Of a stretch of 38,829 nucleotides of DNA, positions 7,577-13,884 are shown one piece after another (within the stretch, counting starts at the first letter, position 1; every line of letters starts with the position of its first letter). Under the pieces are notes generated by a model. It saw only the letters and a program-made list of their open reading frames with translations, was not told the origin of the DNA and searched no databases. Source of the stretch: Bacteroidota bacterium (GTDB lineage: Bacteria; Bacteroidota; Bacteroidia; Bacteroidales; FEN-979). The translations under genes and the position numbers were made by a program. Where the stretch lies: NCBI GenBank assembly GCA_026391775.1, contig JAPLDK010000022.1, positions 1 through 38,829 of the forward strand, read 5' to 3'.

Positions 7577-9541
7577 TTATAGATTTATATGTTCGTTTAG
7601 TTCTCGTAGTGAAATGTTGCCAAGGGCTAATTGATGAAGGTTTCCCATGATCCAGCGGTGGCCGGCGGCATTGTCATCAGACAACCTGGTTTCCTTGTAT
7701 TTTTTAACAAGGAAAGGCAGTTTCGCCAGTATCTCTTCCTTTGGAATTTCCTTATATCCCAGAGTAACCAAAATTGAATCAAAATCCATCTTCGGATGTT
7801 CGTAAAGGACCCTAAGCATTTTACCTGCGATGGCAAGGTCAAGCCCGCGTTTCATGATATATTTCAGCAACTCGAATATCATATCGTTACGGAATAATAG
7901 CAGGGTCGCGAATTTCCCGTGCAAATGCTTCAGTGAATGCCCCAGAAGAGTTGCACAAAACTTGGGTGAAATATCCAGATCACTGCAACATTTCTCAATC
8001 AAGGGTACAAGGTTGTATTTCAGCAGGAAAGTAAAGGTATCCTGTGGGACTCCCCAATCAGTAAGCTGAGCGAATCGATCACAGATATCCGGAGGGAGGT
8101 TTTTTCTGAGATTTTCAATTACTTCATCTTCAAGCGGGATAGGAGCTGAGTCTGTGTCGGGATACATACGGTCGGCACCCGGCAGTACCCTTTCAAAAAT
8201 GGTGGTGCCGTCTTCAAATGATTTCCTGGTTTCATTAGGCACACCGGTTAAAGCCATTCTGCAACGTTCCTCAATGGTTTCAACAGCTGTTTTAATATCA
8301 GCTTCAGGTCCCCAGAAAATGAGCTGGGCATCTTCTTCCCTGCCTCCCAGAAGACTTCTGACTTTGACCCAGACCTTATCCCTGGCCATGTCTTCCAGCA
8401 TCTCGGAATGTATCATATTCGGTTCTTCAATACAGGCAATGACTTTAAGACGCTCGCTGATTTCATCGGCGAACATTCTGCCTGGTTGGGTAAAATGAGA
8501 AAGAACTCCCCTGAACATCGGCAGGTTGACGATACATATTCTTGTTGACTTATTGGCTTTATGTATAGAAGGCAACTCTATCCTGATTTCCTTCAGACTG
8601 ACTTCCTTTGAAGAAAGTTTCCATGAAGCAGGATCTTTAACCGACTTCAGAACCAGTTCCTTTATCTGTATAAGGGCCCACTGGCGGAAGGCTTCATTAT
8701 GTGTCAATTCTGGCATCCATGAGGTATGGGCAACACCTTTAATTTCAACCCTCGTACCCCCGCGGCAGCTAACATTCACATCGGCCCTGGTTGAACCTAT
8801 CCCCTGCCGCACTTTACCACTGCTCCTGTTCAGGAACCGGATATAATCGGCCCCCTCTTTTACCTCTGCAGGGTTTGTGAAATCAGGGTAAGTCACGGTT
8901 TCGATCAATGGCATCCCAAGGCGGTCGGTTCGGTAAATCCTAACATGGCCGATATCTGATACCTCCCGGCATGAATCCTCCTCAAGACTGAGCTGTATCA
9001 ATCTTACTTTCTTATTCTTTAGCTGGATCTCTCCTTCAACACCGATGATTGCTGTACGCTGGAAACCTGTTGGAATACTTCCGTCGAGATACTGCTTTCG
9101 CGTGATGTGTACTTCCCCAACGATCTTGAGTTTCGAAAGCACGGAAACTCCAATGGCAATCTTCAAAGCTTCTCTGTTCAGTGGAAAAGGAGGAGTATCA
9201 TCCACGTCATAGGTGCAGGCTGTTTTATTGGAGATACGGTAAACGATTTCTTTCCTGGTTTTAAACTCCATCAGGGCCGTACCGTCATATTCGCCAAGCT
9301 CACTAAGTGTCGGCCTCATATGGCGGATAAGTTCTGCATCAAATTCGTCAGGTTTCTGGAAAACTCCGGCCGGACAGCGGCAAAAAAGTTTCTGCTTTGT
9401 ATTCAGTTGCTGGTGTACCTCCAGCCCCGACATGAATCCTATACGGTCATAATCGGCCTGGGTAGCTTGTTTGCGCTCAATATACCCGACAGCTTTACGG
9501 GTCACTTCATAGTTGCGCTTAGGGTCAAATTGTTGTTTCAT
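7577..9541 (-). CDS. gatE: Archaeal-type Glu-tRNA(Gln) amidotransferase subunit E
   Basis: The 654-residue protein shows the GatB/GatE kinase-amidase signature: SGLEVHQQLNTKQKLFCRCP at residues 38-57, NKTACTYDVDDTPPFPLN, and RQGIGSTRADVNVS. Between about residues 370 and 500 it carries the extra AspRS-like (GAD) insertion that marks GatE and is absent from GatB, ending in LPGADRMYPDTDSAPIPL. A helical domain and a YqeY-like tail (AAGHRWIMGNLHQLALG) follow. GatE phosphorylates the gamma-carboxyl of Glu-tRNA(Gln) and transfers ammonia supplied by GatD. The reading frame continues 50 residues upstream, but that extension resembles nothing, and the ATG at 9541 gives the family length and lies 27 bases after a predicted start point. 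The gene is intact and leads the gatE-gatD operon. Confidence 0.94.
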   Translation of the reverse strand: MKQQFDPKRNYEVTRKAVGYIERKQATQADYDRIGFMSGLEVHQQLNTKQKLFCRCPAGVFQKPDEFDAELIRHMRPTLSELGEYDGTALMEFKTRKEIVYRISNKTACTYDVDDTPPFPLNREALKIAIGVSVLSKLKIVGEVHITRKQYLDGSIPTGFQRTAIIGVEGEIQLKNKKVRLIQLSLEEDSCREVSDIGHVRIYRTDRLGMPLIETVTYPDFTNPAEVKEGADYIRFLNRSSGKVRQGIGSTRADVNVSCRGGTRVEIKGVAHTSWMPELTHNEAFRQWALIQIKELVLKSVKDPASWKLSSKEVSLKEIRIELPSIHKANKSTRICIVNLPMFRGVLSHFTQPGRMFADEISERLKVIACIEEPNMIHSEMLEDMARDKVWVKVRSLLGGREEDAQLIFWGPEADIKTAVETIEERCRMALTGVPNETRKSFEDGTTIFERVLPGADRMYPDTDSAPIPLEDEVIENLRKNLPPDICDRFAQLTDWGVPQDTFTFLLKYNLVPLIEKCCSDLDISPKFCATLLGHSLKHLHGKFATLLLFRNDMIFELLKYIMKRGLDLAIAGKMLRVLYEHPKMDFDSILVTLGYKEIPKEEILAKLPFLVKKYKETRLSDDNAAGHRWIMGNLHQLALGNISLRELNEHINL

Positions 9542-9573
9542 GGTTAAGGAAGGAATGGTTTCCAAAGAAGCGG

Positions 9574-9581
9574 CAAAATTA
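9574..9581 (-). promoter_or_regulatory. Putative -7 promoter element for gatE-gatD
   Basis: CAAAATTA on the plus strand is TAATTTTG on the minus strand, matching TAnnTTTG. Transcription would begin about 27 bases before the gatE ATG at 9541 and exclude the longer alternative start at 9691. No TTTG is visible at the -33 distance. Confidence 0.35.
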
Positions 9582-9655
9582 GGGATTTCTGCCGGACAGA
9601 AAGCCGCGGTGTTAATTATTGTTAAAAACTTAGCTGAACCGAAAGGAGCGCAAAA

Positions 9656-9861
9656 ATGTTTAAGGGACTTGATCCCCTGCTCCATTCTCAACTCCGACTG
9701 GCGATCATGTCTATCCTGATCAGTTCCGTTTAGGCCGGTTATATCAGTGTGGAGAAATCATTCAGGGGAAAAATGCCAAGGACTACCAGGATCACACCCG
9801 ATGGAATTTCAGCTTTTGAGAAATATGGGATGCTCTCAGTAGCTATCTTCAGATGAAATAA
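9656..9861 (+). pseudogene. Decayed winged-helix transcriptional regulator (internal deletion, stop, frameshift)
   Basis: An ATG at 9656 opens a frame reading MFKGLDPLLHSQLRLAIMSI, the N-terminus of the small winged-helix regulators common in Bacteroidota (about 95-100 residues). It meets TAG at 9731. Directly after the stop, in the same frame, comes AGYISVEKSFRGKMPRTTRI, the wing and third-helix end of the same family. About 35 residues of the helix-turn-helix core that normally separate these blocks are missing, so the TAG sits at a deletion junction. A second lesion follows: after EKY (9824-9826) the frame drifts, and shifting by one base at 9827-9828 restores DALSSYLQMK and a TAA at 9859-9861, the expected C-terminus. 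The gene is therefore dead by three lesions. It is divergent from gatE, which it may once have accompanied; original target unknown. Family attribution rests on remembered consensus. Confidence 0.75.
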
Positions 9862-9863
9862 AA

Positions 9864-9871
9864 TATCTTTG
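9864..9871 (+). promoter_or_regulatory. Putative -7 promoter element for the LptA-like gene
   Basis: TATCTTTG, a good match to TAnnTTTG, lies 15 bases before the ATG at 9887, which predicts a leader of about 10 bases. It directly follows the end of the regulator remnant. No -33 TTTG at the proper spacing. Confidence 0.45.
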
Positions 9872-9886
9872 CAGAAAGTCTGAACA

Positions 9887-11410
9887 ATGTTTAAACTTTT
9901 GAAAGCCCTCTCGTTCCTTCTGCCCTTTTTTATTCTGTGGGAACCAGCTGCTTTAAATGCCCAGGATACGACCAAGATCCTCCTTGAAAAAGGTGACCGA
10001 TGGGATTTCAATAAGGAAATCAGGCCTGATGCCCAGCGTATTATAGGTAACGTCATCCTGAGGCACGACAGTGCCCTGATGTATTGTGACAGCGCTTATC
10101 TGAAGGAGGCTGCAAATACGGTTAATGCCTATGGGAACGTACATGTTCACATCAGCGATACGTTGAATCTTTTTGGTGATTCCCTCACGTATAACGGCAA
10201 CACCAAGGAAGCGAGGGTCTGGAGCAATGTAAAGCTTATAGATAACCAGACTACACTTACAACCGATACCCTGATCTATGATCGTACAACCCAGATCGCG
10301 AGGTATGATTACTGGGGTAAGATAGTGAATGACAAGAACATACTGATAAGTAAACACGGATATTATTATACCGATAAAAAGGAGTTCTTTTTCAAGGAGA
10401 AGGTGCTGCTGCTGAATCCTGATTATACTATGAAATCAGACACGCTGATGTATAATACGGTGAGTACCGTGGCATATTTTTACGGGCCTTCACATATTGT
10501 GAGCAAAGACAAACAGGATTCGATTTATACTGAGAACGGATGGTACAGCACCCGCAAGGATATTGCCAGTTTCAAAGAAAGGGCCAAGATCTTTCATGAG
10601 GCACAGTACCTTACAGGCGACAGTCTTTATTACGAAAGAAAACTGGGATTCGGGCAAGTATTCCGTCATGCAGTCCTGTTCGATTCTATTCAGAACATGA
10701 TGCTTACAGGAAATTACGGGGAGATGCACCGTAAAAGTGGCTTTGCTTTTATGACCGATAGTGCAGTTGCCATCATAATCGACAAAAAGACATCACTTCA
10801 TATGCATTCCGATTCAGTGAAAGCCTTTTTTGACACCAACCAGAACATCCGCAGTATATATGCTTATTATAAGGTAAAATTTTTCAGGCCCGACCTCCAG
10901 GGGATGTGCGACTCCCTGGTCTGGCACAGCAAAGATTCAGCTATGGTGATGTACCATGAGCCTGTGATCTGGTCGGTCAAAAACCAGCTTACTGCCGATT
11001 CGATCAGGCTTGTCATGAAGAACGGCGTGATCGACACTATGGCATTGTACAATTCGTCATTCCTCATCTCACTGGATGATACCAATAAGTACAATCAGAT
11101 CAAAGGCCGGAATATGGCCGGGTATTTTAAAAAGAATGAACTATATAAGATTAAGGTCCTTGGGAATGCTGAGACAGTTTACTGGGCCAGGGAGGAAGAC
11201 AAAACCCTTATCGGCATCCAGAAAGCATTTTCCAGTGATATGCTGATCTTTATAACCGATAACCAGGTTAAAAGCATAACCTATCTTGGAAGTACCACAG
11301 GTACAATTTTCCCGGAAAAAGATATCAGTCCGTATGACTTAATCCTTAAAAATTTTAAATGGCTGGAGGACAGGAGACCAAAGACGAGGGCTGATATATT
11401 TAAATGGTGA
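9887..11410 (+). CDS. OstA/LptA-like periplasmic protein
   Basis: A 507-residue exported protein: signal peptide at residues 1-26 (cleavage near LNAQ-D), then repeated beta-strand units of the OstA/LptA jelly-roll type, seen as the recurrent pattern of a conserved Asp-Ser/Thr followed by a hydrophobic-aromatic pair (SALMYCDSAYLKE, DTLNLFGDSLTYN, TDTLIYDRTTQ, SDTLMYNT, GDSLYYER). In the Lpt pathway such proteins bridge the periplasm and carry lipopolysaccharide from the inner-membrane LptBFG complex to LptD. It is about three times longer than E. coli LptA, as usual for the Bacteroidota OstA-like proteins. It lies about 2.4 kb from lptD, on the same strand, separated by two minus-strand envelope genes. 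An LptC-like role or a role with both is possible; the name lptA is withheld. Confidence 0.82.
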   Translation: MFKLLKALSFLLPFFILWEPAALNAQDTTKILLEKGDRWDFNKEIRPDAQRIIGNVILRHDSALMYCDSAYLKEAANTVNAYGNVHVHISDTLNLFGDSLTYNGNTKEARVWSNVKLIDNQTTLTTDTLIYDRTTQIARYDYWGKIVNDKNILISKHGYYYTDKKEFFFKEKVLLLNPDYTMKSDTLMYNTVSTVAYFYGPSHIVSKDKQDSIYTENGWYSTRKDIASFKERAKIFHEAQYLTGDSLYYERKLGFGQVFRHAVLFDSIQNMMLTGNYGEMHRKSGFAFMTDSAVAIIIDKKTSLHMHSDSVKAFFDTNQNIRSIYAYYKVKFFRPDLQGMCDSLVWHSKDSAMVMYHEPVIWSVKNQLTADSIRLVMKNGVIDTMALYNSSFLISLDDTNKYNQIKGRNMAGYFKKNELYKIKVLGNAETVYWAREEDKTLIGIQKAFSSDMLIFITDNQVKSITYLGSTTGTIFPEKDISPYDLILKNFKWLEDRRPKTRADIFKW

Positions 11411-11460
11411 AGCAGCGAAAACAATGAGTTATCAAATTTCCCTACTTTCCTACTTCGCTA
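11405..11460. repeat. Inverted pair of TAGYGAAA octamer arrays between convergent genes
   Basis: Two octamers (from 11405 and 11413) run on the plus strand, overlapping the LptA-like stop codon; three (11437-11460) run on the minus strand, ending six bases before the stop codon of the MCE gene. The facing arrays could pair as a stem of about 8-10 bases and may serve as a two-way transcription end, but there is no U-tract. Confidence 0.7.
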
Positions 11461-11466
11461 CTTGTT

Positions 11467-12420
11467 TCAGAATACCGAAACCTTTAAATATTTCTTCGGA
11501 TTGGCTTTCAGGTCTTCTATGAGAAGGTTAAGGTTACGAGCTGCATTCTCGAGGTCGATGTATAATTTCTGATCATTGACGAGCAATCCGAGCGAGCCAT
11601 CTCCTTTATTGATCTTTTCCAATGTGGTATTTAGACTTTTAACGGCCAGGTTGACCTGCATTATAGTTGATGGTATCCGTGCTTTTGACAGGGAATCACT
11701 GATATCAGAAAGATTATTAATAATATGGGCGATCTTTTCGTTGTTCTGTTTCAGATTTTTACTGATGGATTCAACGTTTCCTATGATACCAGCGATATTC
11801 TTACGCTGGGTTGAGACCAGGGTGTCAAATTCGTACGTTGCATGGGCAATATTGGATAGGGCGTCTTTTACATGATCGATTGCCTGTACAAGGCTTTCGC
11901 GTGTATTCCTGTTAAGCACCTGCTGCACAATAATGACAACCGAATCGATCGAGCTGATAAGGTTTTCGGCCTTTCGTTTAAGAGGAAGGAGTTGCTTGTT
12001 GACTTCGGAGCTGAGTGAGGCTTCAATTTCTGTCTGAAGAGTATCCCCGCTTTTGGCAATTGAAGTTGCGTTCCCAAGTATTATTGCAACTTCCTTTGAA
12101 CCAAGAAGGCTTGAACTGCGGATACGGGCAATAGAATTTTTCGGGAAAGGATAATCCCCTTTTATGTATAATTCACAGATTATTTTACCGTTATGATGCG
12201 GATCGAATTGAAGTACGTTCACCTGGCCAACCTGCAAACCATTTAAAGTTACCGGATTGGATACAACAAGGCCATCGACATTATCATAGACTGCATAAAA
12301 CATTCTGCTCGAGGTAAGTAATTCAAGTCCCTTCAGGTACATCAGTCCCCAGATCAGTACCAGCGTGGCAATGATAAAGACGATACCAATCTTGATCTCC
12401 CGTTGATATTTAATGGCCAT
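11467..12420 (-). CDS. MCE/MlaD-family lipid-transport protein
   Basis: The 317-residue product begins with a short cytoplasmic tail, one membrane segment at about residues 11-29 (IGIVFIIATLVLIWGLMYL), and an MCE domain at about 38-120 (VYDNVDGLVVSNPVTLNGLQ, SLLGSKEVAIILG). The rest is helical with coiled-coil character. MlaD-like proteins form inner-membrane-anchored hexameric rings that pass phospholipids between the two membranes with an MlaE/MlaF ABC transporter. No mlaE or mlaF is in the window; in many Bacteroidota they are elsewhere. It follows the amidase gene with a 36-base gap on the same strand, and probably shares its transcript in addition to having a promoter of its own. The C-terminal helical region is longer than in E. 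coli MlaD. Confidence 0.9.
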   Translation of the reverse strand: MAIKYQREIKIGIVFIIATLVLIWGLMYLKGLELLTSSRMFYAVYDNVDGLVVSNPVTLNGLQVGQVNVLQFDPHHNGKIICELYIKGDYPFPKNSIARIRSSSLLGSKEVAIILGNATSIAKSGDTLQTEIEASLSSEVNKQLLPLKRKAENLISSIDSVVIIVQQVLNRNTRESLVQAIDHVKDALSNIAHATYEFDTLVSTQRKNIAGIIGNVESISKNLKQNNEKIAHIINNLSDISDSLSKARIPSTIMQVNLAVKSLNTTLEKINKGDGSLGLLVNDQKLYIDLENAARNLNLLIEDLKANPKKYLKVSVF

Positions 12421-12429
12421 ACTTTTTTA

Positions 12430-12437
12430 CAAAGATA
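12430..12437 (-). promoter_or_regulatory. Putative -7 promoter element for the MCE gene
   Basis: CAAAGATA on the plus strand reads TATCTTTG on the minus strand. It would give a leader of only about 4 bases before the ATG at 12420. No -33 match; the upstream flank is inside the end of the amidase gene. Confidence 0.35.
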
Positions 12438-12456
12438 AAACTTAAATCTGATGATA

Positions 12457-13689
12457 TTATTTTACCCCGGGGGTTGACAAGGCTTCTTCTTTTGTAATCC
12501 TTAAATCATTTTTAAAGTAAACAATAAAAGCATCTTTAAATCCTTTATTTCTCACCTCGGCCAACAGATGCTCCGCTCCTGCAACAGTAATCTCATCACC
12601 AACAGTATATTTGAACATCCCGTTATGCTTGTACATCCTCACTCCTGCCAGGCCAGCAAAGACCGGGGATGATGTTTCGACTTCTTTTGACATGGATGAA
12701 ATCTGCACCCTTATTGAAACTGCACCAGGGGATGAAGGCCTGGCTGGAGGAACCTGGGTTTGGTTTTGGATATTCTCATTATTTTCAGTTTTGTAATACT
12801 GCTTTGGAGGAGAGGAATCCGGAACAGTTTTTCTAAGCTGTGCAGTTTCGGGTTTCGGCATATAAGATTTAGGATATTGCTGATTGACTGCCTGTTCAGG
12901 ATGTTCAACATTTTGTTTAAATGTTTTAAACGCCCTGAAAATGGCTGTAGAAATATATTCCTGGCCCTTGTCGGTGACCATGAAGGTTTCCTCAGCAGCG
13001 TTGCTCAGGTAACCGGTTTCCACAAGGACACTGGGCATGGTTGTTTTGTATAGGACAAGGAAACCGGCCTGTCTTACACCACGGTCGTTCATCCCAGCTT
13101 TCTCTTCAAACTGTTTCTGCACCTCTGCTGCAAATTCCATGCTTTGCTCAAGATAAGCATCCTGGAACATCGAAAATGTAATATAGGATTCATCTGAATT
13201 TGGATTAAACCCGTTATAATGGTCAGCATAATCAGACTCCATAAGGATTGAGGCATTCTCCGTCTTGGCAATTTCAAGATTGGCCTGGGTTTTGTGGAGC
13301 CCCATTACATAGGTTTCCGCTCCTCTCAGGGTATGGTTGTTGTTGGCATTACAATGGATGGAGATAAACAGATCGGCTTTCATGTCATTGGCAAATTGAG
13401 CCCTTCGGTTAAGCTCCACAAAAACATCACGGTCCCTTGTAAAGATCACCTTAACATCTTTAAAATTTTTCTGGATCATATACCCCAGTTTCAGGGCGAT
13501 GGCAAGGGCCACATTTTTTTCTTTGGCACGACGGCCGATTGTTCCGGGGTCCTGGCCACCATGACCGGCATCAATCACCACTCTTTTTATTGCTATCTTT
13601 TTCTGAGCTGAAACGTTAAGAGAGAGTGACAATAAAAGCAGGCAGATAATGAACAACCAGGCAGGTAAATGGATCTTTGTTTTTTCCAT
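12457..13689 (-). CDS. N-acetylmuramoyl-L-alanine amidase (Amidase_3) with C-terminal SPOR domain
   Basis: A 410-residue exported enzyme: signal peptide to about residue 28, then an Amidase_3 domain with zinc ligands His43 (DAGHGGQDPG), Glu57 (AKEKNVALAI) and His112 (ISIHCNAN) and catalytic Glu224 (VLVETGYLSN). A Pro/Gln/Thr-rich linker (about 255-325) leads to a SPOR-like domain at about 325-405 (VSIRVQISS ... FKDAFIVYFKND), which in other proteins binds denuded septal glycans. The enzyme cuts the amide bond between the glycan and stem peptide and is likely to act in daughter-cell separation. It is divergent from lptD across a 195-base region, and this amidase-lptD arrangement is common in Bacteroidota. 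The 150-residue insertion between His112 and Glu224 is typical for Bacteroidota AmiC-like enzymes. Confidence 0.94.
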   Translation of the reverse strand: MEKTKIHLPAWLFIICLLLLSLSLNVSAQKKIAIKRVVIDAGHGGQDPGTIGRRAKEKNVALAIALKLGYMIQKNFKDVKVIFTRDRDVFVELNRRAQFANDMKADLFISIHCNANNNHTLRGAETYVMGLHKTQANLEIAKTENASILMESDYADHYNGFNPNSDESYITFSMFQDAYLEQSMEFAAEVQKQFEEKAGMNDRGVRQAGFLVLYKTTMPSVLVETGYLSNAAEETFMVTDKGQEYISTAIFRAFKTFKQNVEHPEQAVNQQYPKSYMPKPETAQLRKTVPDSSPPKQYYKTENNENIQNQTQVPPARPSSPGAVSIRVQISSMSKEVETSSPVFAGLAGVRMYKHNGMFKYTVGDEITVAGAEHLLAEVRNKGFKDAFIVYFKNDLRITKEEALSTPGVK

Positions 13690-13787
13690 GTCGGGGCATA
13701 ACTCAGCACGAATTACATAAACGCCTGAAAGCCTTTGTTTTATTGTTAAAGATTCATAAAAAGTTCAATAAATCTAACTATTTTGAT

Positions 13788-13795
13788 TAGTTTTG
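13788..13795 (+). promoter_or_regulatory. Putative -7 promoter element for lptD
   Basis: TAGTTTTG fits TAnnTTTG. It lies 90 bases before the proposed TTG start at 13885 and inside the longer alternative reading from 13783, so it favours the shorter protein. No -33 TTTG at the proper distance. Confidence 0.3.
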
Positions 13796-13846
13796 AACTT
13801 CGAAAAACAAGGATTTTCAAGTCTTTAATCCAGTCTGTTTTCAAAA

Positions 13847-13854
13847 CAAAGATA
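13847..13854 (-). promoter_or_regulatory. Putative -7 promoter element for the amidase gene
   Basis: CAAAGATA on the plus strand reads TATCTTTG on the minus strand; this implies a leader of about 150 bases before the amidase ATG at 13689. The upstream elements for the two divergent genes would overlap here. Confidence 0.35.
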
Positions 13855-13884
13855 TATTATAAACCTCAGAATCCGGAAGAGAAG

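Noticed and set aside
7577-9541. Ordinary bacterial GatB
   Set aside because: The GAD insertion, greater length and absence of gatA/gatC nearby fit GatE.
9107-9547. A 146-residue plus-strand reading frame inside gatE
   Set aside because: Antisense to strongly conserved GatE sequence; its translation has no recognisable feature.
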